The translations under genes were made by a program, and so were the position numbers. The notes below the pieces were generated by a model. It did not search any database, was not told where the DNA came from, and saw only the letters and a list, made by a program, of their open reading frames with translations. From positions 496,001 through 560,000 of the forward strand of contig WUJK01000004.1 of assembly GCA_011317545.1 (NCBI GenBank): a DNA stretch of 64,000 nt, in the 5' to 3' direction. This document shows positions 47,222 to 58,009 of the stretch, one piece after another. The first letter of the stretch is position 1. Each line of letters begins with the position of its first letter. This stretch comes from Coniella vitis. Its lineage: Eukaryota > Ascomycota > Sordariomycetes > Diaporthales > Schizoparmaceae.

Positions 47222-48227
47222 ATCCGTGTAAACGTAGCGCTTGGTTAAATTTGAAGCAACTGGATGCTTTGGTCAGGCTGGAAAGTATGGCTGCTGAAAC
47301 TTGAAGTCTCAAAGGCTCCTTAGCAATCTGGGCGCTGAACGCAATTCATACCTCTTTTTTTTTCCCTACCCCTCATACTCTGCTTATGTTCATCGATTTT
47401 GTCATACACTATGTTCCTGCCTACCTGCATGATGAGTTGGCATGCAGCAAATGTTTAATTACATATAGTACGGGGGTAATAGTAAACGTGAAAATTAGAC
47501 CGATGATTGGTTCAGAACATATCGAGATAAATGCAGATTGACTTTATGCACTCGTTAAATTTTCTTTAAACCCTTGCTTGTAAATTATGAAACTCGCATT
47601 ACCATTACGATTCGAGACGAAGAAGGCTGGAGAAATGATACCCAAATCAAATGTTTTGAAAGTGTTTACCGGAGTAGTGGACAACAGAGGTTGCACGACC
47701 GAACTGGGGAAATCGAATCAAGAGACCCATAATAATATTCTGACTTACGGAGTGCTCGTGGAACAAACGACACAAATTTTGTGCTGCCTGGACTCTTGAC
47801 TTTAGAGTCTGTGGCTCTTTTCGGTGAAAATAACGGATATATATATGGAACAAACCAATAGTAAGGACTAGGTGTAAGCGCTAATCCTCATTGGAATGGC
47901 ATATCACGATATCTTTGTGGATTCTCCCCGCTACCGCAAGCAAGGCTCTTTTCTAGGCAGACATTTTTCTCTTCAGAGTATCGGTTCAGTCTCGGAACCT
48001 TGGGGGCAAAAAGACTCATATCGTCCCTACGGTACTGCAGCAACTCGCCATTCGGTGGTGGTTGGTCTTTTCGTCCTTTTTATTTTTCTGGAATACGTCA
48101 TCAAAGGCTATTTAGAAGAAATATCACCAGAAAGTGATCGTTGCACCTCAGGTTGAGCTTAACATTCTTAAATTATACATATATATGATATCGGAAATAT
48201 TCCCTGTCGAGCGTCCACGCAATCACA
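47222..48227. other. Divergent intergenic stretch
   Basis: About 1 kb between divergent genes, A/T-rich in the middle. Short frames around 47.6-48.1 kb lack features. Confidence 0.5.
48174..48188 (+). promoter_or_regulatory. TATA-like element of the AAA ATPase gene
   Basis: TATACATATATATGA lies 40-54 bp before the ATG at 48228. The location is close for a fungal core promoter, so use is tentative. Confidence 0.35.
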
Positions 48228-50713
48228 ATGTCGTCCAAACCCTTCACCGGAGTGGGCGCGGCGAACAAGTCACCGAACGACGACAAAGCTCACGCCGGTG
48301 CGCTCTGCGAGACTCAGACTCTGTACGAGGGTCCATCCAAGTGCTCATGCTGCACGAATTGGGTCGAGGAATACCCCGAGGACGTGCGCATCAATGTCGA
48401 GGAACAAGAAGAGACCAAGCAAAAGGCGCTGGTTGTCCGCATGCGCAAGAATCACGGCGAGGGAAAGGCGCTCATCGTGGACTCGATTGTGGTACAAAAC
48501 CAGTCCTTGAAGCGAACCCTCGGTACCGTCTTTGAAGGCTACAAGGGCATCACGCCTTCGCTGAAGAAGCTCGTCTTCAAGTGGCCTTTTCGCCCTTTCT
48601 TTTATTGTTGGACCCGATTGGAGGGCATACTGAAACAGCAGAAGCTGGACGATCCGAAAGCAGCGGCATACACACAGCTGCTGTACGACGTCCTGGAATC
48701 CGAGTTTCGAGACCTTAGAACCGAGATTGACGATTTGCTTGCCAACGGCGTCATAACGTACCCTCTGCTTTGGGCGCTCTATGAGCCAGGAACCCGCATC
48801 GTGACACCTACGAGCAGCCAGGCGTGTCGCTTCTATATTGCCGAGAGTTGTGCATATAATTCGATGGGGGTCTTGTTCACTGTGCAAGGTAGCTATGTCG
48901 ACTCGAGCGGACGGGACATAGGCTATGTCAAAGGACCTGTCGCCACCATGGGCCCCTATGAAGGAACAAAAAGGATCACAGACCTGCCTTGCATACCTTC
49001 ACGATTCCACCCCGATATCCAGGAGATGGAGACGATGGCAATAGCTCGCGGCCGACGATTTGTAGAGCTTGGAAGAGGTTGCCATTACGTTGCATACAGT
49101 GGGCAGGTTCAGCTTAATAAAAAGCCAGGCCAACAATGGGATCTTCGGGTATGGTAGCATTCCTGTGGATTTGCAGAGGCTCCATGATAGTGCGCGTTCC
49201 ATTACTAACCCGTTATATGTGACAGGTCGATGGACGTGTGGTTGTAGATCCAGCCACGTATTTGAAGAACACGCCAACGGAAGCCGGCCAACTCGCCTTC
49301 ATTGTCCCTCTGAGTTTCGGTCCGGTTGATCTATCTTTGGACACAACGGAACGTGCGCACAAGAATCCCAGTGCTCTTCACTCAGCTGCACGTGAGAATG
49401 CACTCCCTACGAAGGCTAAGCTTGTACAAAGCCGGGCAAAAATGGAAATGGGACAAGGGATTATGCAGTCGCTGGTGGGGGACCGAAAGGCATTGAAGTC
49501 GGGTAAGTATAAATATTTCTTTACTCTTTGCGCCCATTTCTTCGGCCCTTGCACCTCTAGCCATCTTGCATCTGTCTTCGTTCTTGGTATTTCCTTTTTT
49601 TTTGTTGTTTTAGAAAACACGCGTAAAACTATGGAGAGTCCCTTTTCAAGCATTGTGTATTCGACATCTTTCACCCTCTTTTCCAAATTACCGTTCTCTC
49701 TGGTTCTGATATCATTCTGATCAAACGTCTGCTATCCAGACCTCGAAATGACCGACGAACAGCTCATGCTATGTAATTCGCGTGTTCGTGGCTATTCACT
49801 CAACCTCAAACAATGGGCAAGTTTCCTGGTAGGGGGCATCAGCGAGATCACCTGGAACGATACGGCATTTCCAAACTTGATGCTTCCTACAGGCTACAAA
49901 GACCTGATCCTGTCCTTTGTGGAGGGGCAGGCCGCGAGCAACGGGACCTTTGACGACATGATCGAGGGCAAAGGACTCGGCCTGATCGTCATGTTGGCCG
50001 GCAACCCGGGGACAGGCAAGACGCTGACTGCCGAGGCCGTGGCTGATAAGGTCCGAAAGCCTCTCTACACCCTGAGTGCTGGCGAGCTAGGTCAGACGGC
50101 AGAGAGCGTGGAGAAGCACTTGACGTTTGTGCTTTCTCTGGCGGAGAGGTGGGACGCGGTGCTCCTCTTTGACGAGTGTGACGTCTTCTTGCAAGAGAGG
50201 TCGCTGCAGCACCTCGGCCACAATGAAATCGTTGCTGTCTTTCTCCGGTAAGAACTCGGCTTCATTTCCTTCTCGATTCGCTCTCTTTGATGCGTGCAGA
50301 AGGTTTTGAAGGGTCCCTGATGTCACGAGTCCTCAACATACTAATCTTGTCATTGTGTTATCCACAGCGTTCTCGAATACTACCGTGGGATCCTACTCAT
50401 GACGACCAATCGCGTAGACAGCATCGATCGCGCGTTTCAAAGCAGGGTGCACTTGACTCTGCACTATCCAGATCTCGACGCCGACGCCAAGGAGCACATC
50501 TGGCGAGAATTTGTGACGCGGTCCGCAGACGCCGAGGCATTGACAGATGAGGAGTACACGCGACTCTCGCAGCTGACTGTTAATGGAAGAGAGATTAAGA
50601 ATATCGTTAAGAGTGCGAAGTTGTTGGCTTTTCAGCAAAAGCAGAGGATGGGGATGGAACAGATTCGCATTGTCGTGAAGGCAACGAAACGTGAGCTGGC
50701 TGCGATTATTTGA
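48228..50713 (+). CDS. AAA+ ATPase with N-terminal DUF7025-like domain
   Basis: Four exons: 48228-49148, 49226-49502, 49740-50247 and 50368-50713; introns 77, 237 and 120 nt, 683 residues. The N-terminal half (residues about 85-390) matches the fungal DUF7025-type region (LGTVFEGYKGI, the EFRDLRTEIDDLLANG helix, LLWALYEPGTRI, VDGRVVVDPATYL). The C-terminal AAA module has Walker A GNPGTGKT at about 487-494, Walker B AVLLFDECD at about 540-547, sensor 1 MTTNR, and the arginine-containing FQSRVHLTLHYPDL. The family is multicopy in ascomycetes, with no settled substrate. An unfoldase role in remodelling is inferred from the fold. Exon 1 was ended at CGG|GTATGG because it keeps the frame; GTTCAG 30 nt earlier is an alternative. 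Confidence 0.92.
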
Positions 50714-52437
50714 GGGGGCGTAAATCTGGCGAGAGCATGACTAGAGAGATCTTAACAGTAAGGTTAGAAGGAGACGCACAACTTTCAGTAACGCGTTATA
50801 GCCAGAATATCAGTCCATGTGTAGGGAACTAACTCCTTGCCCAGTCTTGATCCTTGATCTTGTCGACGCATTTCCTCTTTTTGTGCGTGCGGCTCTGATC
50901 CAGACGACATCTGCGTTAGGGCATTCTCTGCTGTTGTTTGCTGGTAGCATTACTGAAATCTGGCTTCAACGTCTTTCTTGCTGGGGAGAGGGATTATATG
51001 CCATTCCCCGAGTGGAAGCCTTTTGCTATTTCGCCATGTAAAGTCGGTCGTCAAGGTAACTTGGTGTACAAAAGGATATGCGCTGATATGATTGGTTGCT
51101 TTGCCTTCTCGACCATACATAGTATGTCAGTAGTACTTGGGTACTTGCTTCGAGTGCAAGGTGTCAATTGCCTTATCACTATGTACACATCCACTTATTT
51201 CTTGAGGTTGCGAAGTACCTCCATCCTTCTGCACCCCATGGATGCCAAAGGGAAAATAGGTACTTGGTATAATATTGCGAATTGTAGGTGTAATCTTCTC
51301 TTCCTCTTATATATCCAAGGTCATTGTGCTGGGGCATGCGTTGAATATAACATAGTAATACATCCGGGAATATGAACTCAAACACCAGACCGATCGATAC
51401 CGCCTTGGCCAGTCCTGGACAATTGCTAGGACGTGTATCGATATTGAAGAGGGAAGAGGCCGGTATTGCTCAGTACTATGTACTAATGTACTCATGTTGC
51501 AGAAGCACACCCATAATGCGTCCGCTTACGGCGCCGGCAAGAGTACGGTCAGATAACCCATTGGCCTTGGCAGGGCGGCAGTGGCAGTCAATCACGTACT
51601 GTGTAACTGTAACCAGCTGTGGCTGCCAAATGGCATTATATCAACGGTTCACTAACGCACCCTAACCCTAATGCTTGCAGCAAAATACGCAGCTCACACT
51701 TGGGGGCGGTAACCCGAACCCTTATTGCTAGCGCGGGTACACCCGGGGGATACACTGATTACCTATAATACAATAGTACATTACATTTTAGCGACTGGTG
51801 TAATCTTAAAGAAGAAATGAATGATACCATAGTTGCAGGCCTAATTCATCGACCCATATTATATCTTTATAAGGCCCGTTTTATACGGCGTAGTGATGAA
51901 TAAACTTGGCGCCCTGCGGTACCGATCGCTATTAGGAAACTTACGGGGATTTTTGCGCTAATCTTCTACCCTAACCCTGATTCTCGCAGCAGATCTTACG
52001 TATAGATCCTTACAAAGCATCAACCCTAACCCTTACAGCTGCAGCCAGTACATGCGGGGCATAAATTACACAGCCGCTGTTGCCGCCTGAAAATGCGACC
52101 GACCAACCACGGCCAAGGCCTTCGCTCCATGCAAGGTCGACTATACAGGGTTGAGGAGCAACGACAAGATGCTACACCGCGACGACGTTATTTGAAGTCA
52201 GTCACTTTGAAGTAAACCATCTTCTGTATAAAGATGAGAAGCCCGCTTTACTGAAACTGCAAACTTGACGCTTCCTCAAACTCGCAAGTCTGCGCTCTTT
52301 CAATGCTCAAGTCCTGAATTATCTCCTCGATCTTGCTTGCATATTGTCTTGCTGCAGGAACTCGCCCAAACTCACCCATCCGTACACCCTAACCCTCGCT
52401 TGACCGACAGCCAAGAGGAGGTGGTGCGTTCAAAGAT
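50714..52437. other. Intergenic stretch with telomere-type motif cluster
   Basis: About 1.7 kb without a supported gene. Four CCCTAA-dimer motifs lie at 51659-51670, 51969-51978, 52022-52033 and 52387-52396, all in the same orientation and all upstream of the metallopeptidase gene. Confidence 0.6.
51659..52396 (+). repeat. Cluster of four (CCCTAA)2 telobox-like motifs
   Basis: Each core contains CCCTAACCCT, one extended by AA on the left and one on the right. They are separated by 298, 43 and 353 bp of non-repetitive sequence, so they are not a degenerate tandem array. Confidence 0.85.
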
Positions 52438-53463
52438 ATGTCAGCAATAATTAGTAAGTTCCTGAATTTCTTTTTTTTTTTCTTTTTTTTTTTTTTTTGC
52501 TCTTGATGACCTCGCAATTTGTTTGTTGCACTTCCTGCAGAGACATTAAGTGAGTCTACCAACTGTCATATACTATGTGCTGCCATCGTGTCCGAAATCC
52601 TCATCGCTGACTTCAGTGTACCAGATCGATGCATGACCGGCTTCGACCATGGCCAAGCGGCGGAAAGTCCCACCAGCTCAATAGGGCCTAGTTCAGTCTC
52701 GGCCGAGTCATTCGGGCTGGTTCCGTACACGCCGGGGCGCAAGGCCGGGCCGTCCATGTCGCCGCCGCGTTTCCCACTATATTGAGGTACCGAGGCCGCC
52801 CATGCACTTTCCAGCTGCCTCTGCATCAACCTCGGTTGGGGCTCCAACAACATTCCCCGCTGGAAACAGGGCTCCTTGCTCACCTTCAACGTCCTGCGAC
52901 GAAGCTTTCCTAGCCGCGAGCACTACAATCTCGCCCTGCGCGCCCTGAAGAAGGCAGCCAAGCAATGGAACAAGGTCGGCGTCGTCACCTTTCAGAGTGT
53001 CGCTGATGATGAACCTGCCATCTTCCAGCTTGTCTATAAGAAAGAAAGCGATCCGGCAGTTGGACGTTTCTACGCCTGCGCCTTCTACCCTACCACGGAC
53101 ACAGAGAGGCGCAAGCTGACAGTCTACGAGTCGGCTTTCCACAAGGCTCCCGCCTTCATGTCGCACATATTTTGCCATGAGCTGGGACACATTGTGGACC
53201 TACGCCATGAATTTGCCGACACAGAAGAGACCTCCCTTCCGTGCGTCTCGTTTGGTCCCAAGAACGCGCTCTCCGTCATGAATTATTATGGAGATCACGA
53301 GCTACACAAGTACAAGATCGGATACCTCGACGAAAAGTGGACTCGCAACTTTTATGCCTGCCACGGCGCCTTCGTTACTTTCTCTGAGGAGCCTGCTGAT
53401 GGGTTACAACACCAAGCCATAATCACGATCCGTGAGATAGAAGCGCTGATTCTCATTGCTTGA
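52438..53463 (+). CDS. Small matrixin-like zinc metallopeptidase (probable)
   Basis: Proposed exons 52438-52453, 52541-52724 and 52815-53463; 282 residues. The zinc site is HELGHIVDLRH (His188, Glu189, His192, His198), followed by EFADTEE. SVMNYYG about 35 residues on fits the Met-turn of metzincins. Thus it resembles the M10/astacin-like fungal peptidases, though the usual Gly between the second and third His (HExxHxxGxxH) is Asp here. Upstream CINLGWGSNNIPRWK is also typical. No signal peptide is seen in this model, so location is unclear. The intron 52725-52814 (GTACAC donor, TTTCCAG acceptor) removes an in-frame TGA at 52783. Without it the gene would be interrupted, so the 5' half is the least certain part. 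Confidence 0.6.
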
Positions 53464-55409
53464 AAAGGCCAAGTGTTGGCGGCTGTGGGGCGCTCGGCTT
53501 TAGCGACATGGCACAGCAGCGTTGCGGCGCCGCGCTATCAAACCCCGCCAGCGGCTTTTTAGTACGACAATCCAACGTCGCTCTAGGCTCCCCACTTCCT
53601 TACCTTGTGCTGGATCGATGTCACACTGCATCAACGCTTGGGTGGTTACAATCCCCGTTTCGTCTCAATCTGGCCATGTTTGTTTATTCCTGTATTCGCG
53701 CCTTTTCAGTTGGAACAATATCAACTTGGTTTACCCAAGGGTTGAGCACTATATCGTCTATTCTATACGTCAATTCATCTTTCTCCACTATGTACATTCA
53801 GCGTCCATGAAAGAATCCAGTAGCACGCACCACTACTAAGTACAGATCAGAGCAGATCGGGTGTAAACAAGGCATAGCCTCCTATTGAATAGATGAGAAA
53901 ATGGAGGGTGTAAAAGAGGGTGTATTTCATATTCCACATTGTATGGCAGTGAAAAGCCATTGTTTGTATTTAAACTCTGGCCAAACTTATCGTTTTTGCT
54001 TACATGAAGCCTTTGCAGGGTTCGGGTCAACGCCAAGATCAGGTTTCCCAGTAATGGCACCCTAGCTTACAAAGCCATTAATGACTAACTAAACCAGTCA
54101 AATACTTCCTCTCTTGCCAAACGCATCAACAGACTGACAGACAGCTCTTGTAATCCTGTATGCATGGAAAACCCGATTCTCATGAATTGAGTTTACTTGG
54201 CTTGAACTGTCAACTACGTGTCCCGGTGCCTAAGAAGATACCCACCACTTGCTCAACGGGAAATCAAAGGGTTGAAAATCATATGCTTACGTCAGCAGCA
54301 GTACTGTCCATTACAATATGACCAGTTTTACCGTCTTGTGTCTTATTTCAAGATAGTCAACACCATAAACTCTGACTTTTCTATATATTGTAATTAAGCT
54401 TCTAATCTGTGTGCGCTGCCAATTTGATGGTAGAAACAGAATCACGGGAAGATCGCACTTTACTTCCCCGTAAGGTCCCCTACAGCAGAATTGTTATCAT
54501 GGCGCCACGATCGCTACAGGGGTTGTGCAAAAGGATGGCACCTACGACATATTGACGTGCGTTGACTAGCAGCCGCTGCAACTACCCTTTCTCTTATCAA
54601 GGAAAAAAAGGAAAAGAAAGGAAAAGAAAAGGCACAGGTCGCTTAGAGCACACATAACTCCAAGCTTCGCCTCAGCTCCGGAGAACGGCATGCCCTTGCA
54701 AAATTGCTGGATAAGACGAACCCGCCGATGAACAGAAACCTGGCAAGAGTCCTCCGATTTCAGTCATGACTCTACTGAATAGTCATATAAGCTATTATTC
54801 AAAGCATCTTTTACTCCGTTTTGGCAAGAGAAAGAGTGCATTGTCAAAGTGTTCTGCATTGACTTGCCTGATGCATGAATGCAAGTACGCGCAAAGATGC
54901 AAGTTTGGAGGCGTGATCAGCCAATCGCATTGGATATGTTCCAGTGACACCTTCAGGGCACACAACAGCTGCGCACGAGCGAAAGAGGCACCAGATCCGC
55001 TGGTTTGAGGCCCCCTCGGAAAAGAAGCATGTTGGTGGGATTGGTCATAGATTAATGGCCCAACCAGATTCATTGTCGGTGAGGAGAAACACGACCGTGG
55101 TAGATGAAGAGGAGGGAAAAATCATAAGCAAGTTGACCACTGAAACCGGTCGGATGACGAAGAAGCACCTTGCTCATGGACGTCCTCCTCCCTCACCTCT
55201 TTCCCTTAGAACCAAAAGAATATATCTTTGGCATCCCCATCCACTCTCAGGTGCCCATATTCAAATACGCTGACAAGACTCAGCATTTCATCTTTTACCC
55301 TCCAGTACCAATCTTGTCAGGAACCTCGACACCCTTCTCGTGGTCCTTCACACTTTTGGGTAAACGTCAGCTCACGCATCAAGCTTGCTTGCAAGGAAAA
55401 AGCAACACA
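53464..55409. other. Intergenic stretch
   Basis: About 1.9 kb. No coding frame is supported. An A/G-rich tract lies at 54598-54636 (AAGGAAAAGAAAGG-like). Nothing else was recognised. Confidence 0.5.
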
Positions 55410-57418
55410 ATGGCAGACAAGCCGTCCGTCTGCGCCAATCACGGTGCAGGCAGTGTTGGCTGTGCAAGAGTTGGCCGATACGCCTGCAAGAGTTGCTTTC
55501 TGGTCGCTGTGAGTATCACTGGCATTATGACGCGAGTGGACTGTTTCTATTGACACTTGGATTTCTTCCAGTACTGCGGCACAGATTGCCAAAAGTCCGA
55601 CTGGGCCTTGCACAAACCGTACTGCAAGTCACGAGTTGGCAAACCAACATGGAAGCCTAGCTGGACCTTGGAGAATCGCATACCTACCTTCATCAGAGGA
55701 GCATTGGGTGAACATCCAGGCGACGGCAAGTATTTCTGGGGAAACATTCCCGCCTTCGACGTGCTGCAGTTGAGATCGAACGAGGGCGAAGAGTACGCCG
55801 GTGACTTGAAGCTCTTGTTTGCCGGTAAGTGGGTGGAACGAAGACTTGGGAAATTCAGCTTGTGCGCTTTACTAATAGGAATACTCGTGATTAGAAGCTG
55901 CTGGGGACTTGCGAAACATGATTACCACCATTGCCCAGATCCCGACATGTTACAATGGGACTGTCCACGTCACCATCAACGAGCGAGACTTCGATCTTGC
56001 TGCCCGCAATGCCCTGATCCTGCTCATCATGCTGGTTGTCGAGGACCGTGATGAAGCGGTTGAATGCGCCATCCATGTCTGGTACTCAGCATTCATCCGC
56101 AAGGCCGATCTTGCTATCGTCCAGGAACAAATCCGGCCGCTCATTGAAAGTGTCTGCACCAACATCACGGACCAGCAATCGGATGCTCTGCTGGGAAACA
56201 CGTGGACCTTTGGTGCACGTTCGCTGCGACTGACACTTGATGGTTCGGCATGGCACCGGCTCCTGGCCTGCACAACCCTTCCCAAAGAGATGACAGCAGA
56301 ACATGCGCGCTTGCTTAGGTCCGGGGCTACACTGGCCGCGTCCAGAAGAGACTACCGTGATCGCAATCTGCTCCTCCAGCCTCTCTCTCGGCGAGTTGCA
56401 AGACAGAGATTCTGGGAGGACGGCCTGCTCTTGCCCTTTGCGGCCCAGCGTTCCCACTTCACGGAACCAAACCCGTCAGTAAACAGAAGACCGTCTCAGA
56501 AGCCACAAGACTGGCCGCTAACAGACCTCATAGCACATTCTTCCAAAATTATGACCGGTGGCCAATGCATGACAGTGCCGACCCTCTCAATGGCTGGTCT
56601 CTTCGGGAAGTGGAGGACACGCCGAACGGCCCTACAAAAGCTGACATATACGGCAAACTTTTCCGACATGTCCATCAAGTCCTCAAAGCTTTTCTTCGCC
56701 GATCAGAGAGCTTGGCAGTCTCGTTCAGTATCTTCAACCTGAACGCCACTGTTCTCCCCAACCACCTTAGCGGAGACTGCTTCACCCGAATCGAGGTAAG
56801 ACATCATCATGGCGACACATACTCGTCCCTGGTTCGTACTAACACAAATGCAGGTTTCCAACATCTCAGACAAAGGCTATCTCGGAATATGCCCCACTCT
56901 TCTTCTGATATTCCCTTTACTTGAGAAGCCCAGTGTGAATCCGCATGCAACACTCATCACTTTGTTCATGGACACTGTCGAAGCGAACTCGACCGACCAT
57001 GACCGCATGGCCACACTGGTCAACACGGGCAACCGCCTGCTCAAGTATTTGCCGCCAAAGAAGATGAACGTGACAGCATACGATCCTGACAGCATCAAGC
57101 TCTCATACGCTCGAGACTTTGTTGGGACGTACGATCACATCTTTGACCGGTAAGCATCCTTTGCGGTTTCCACACAATTTGGTCTTGCGCTCACTTTGTG
57201 GCAGCTTTGTACAGAGTTCCAAGTTATGGGAGGTGGCTCAGTCTGTCGGCGCAGCAGCCAAAGACAATCACACCATCATCGACAAGTGGCCCTTCAGGTT
57301 GAAGCTTCAGCCGGGACAAGCTGGCGCTCAAGAGGAATTCGATCGCGTGATTGGAAGTGGTGTCACTGGTAAAGAGCTATACATGGAGTGGAAGAGGCTG
57401 CCTGCAGATGATGACTAG
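55410..57418 (+). CDS. MYND zinc-finger protein (fungal DUF4470-type)
   Basis: Six exons: 55410-55508, 55572-55824, 55895-56474, 56534-56795, 56854-57149 and 57205-57418; introns 55-70 nt, all joins in frame, 567 residues. Residues about 8-53 form a MYND finger (CANHGAGSVGCARVGRYACKSC, then CGTDCQKSDWALHKPYCKS), a zinc module that binds proline-rich partners. The splice inside the finger (LVA|YCGTDC) supports the model. Next is a block like the fungal DUF4470 region (FWGNIPAFDVL, AAGDLRNMITTI, HVTINERDFDLAARN). The C-terminal DSADPLNGW, SNISDKGYLG and NPHATLITLFM complete the family pattern. The GTCAGT donor at 56475 was chosen over GTAAAC because it restores PNPTFFQ. A role in development or degradation is known for some MYND proteins, not for this one. 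Confidence 0.88.
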
Positions 57419-58009
57419 ATCTGTGATTTGACTTGCCAAAGGTTCTGTATCTCTTCCTTCATCGTGCATGGGAGAGGTTCGGTGGTTCTCGGGTGGTGAA
57501 GGCTTGAGAGTTATCTTGACAGAAATCTAGAAGGAACGACACGAATATTGTTACTAGTGTAGCACTGTAGATGTATAATGGAGATGTACATGACGGGCAT
57601 CATCACAGTACAAGGCTCCCCGCTTTCCGAAAATAAGAAACATATGTGCTATAAGGGAAAACTCGGTCTTATAGCAAGTATCAAGGCGACTTTCAGCTTG
57701 GAATCCTCGAGCAGTAGGGAGAAGCAATAAGTTGCATTTTGAAGAGAGTTGCCCATATCGATATGTTTTCCGGTGGGCCGCTAAACTTACAACCAGTCAT
57801 CAAAGAAGCATATTGAGTAGAAGGCAATCAAGAATAGCATAATCGTTATCATGTACAAATCTGACTCAATCGGCATCAATCTTTGAAGGCTCGACGTGTT
57901 TGACTGGACACTTCTTGTGACCTGTTTTGACTTGCTAGTGACTCGTTAGCATGTTCATGACTAATACTTGTATTCGGCGTGAAACGTACCAAGAGATTTC
58001 CACACATAC
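57419..58009. other. Convergent intergenic stretch
   Basis: About 590 bp between two convergent genes, A/T-rich 3' flanks only. Confidence 0.5.

Noticed and set aside
52783..52785. TGA as a nonsense mutation in the metallopeptidase
   Set aside because: A 90-nt intron with acceptable ends removes it in frame; kept as an open doubt because the donor GTACAC is weak.
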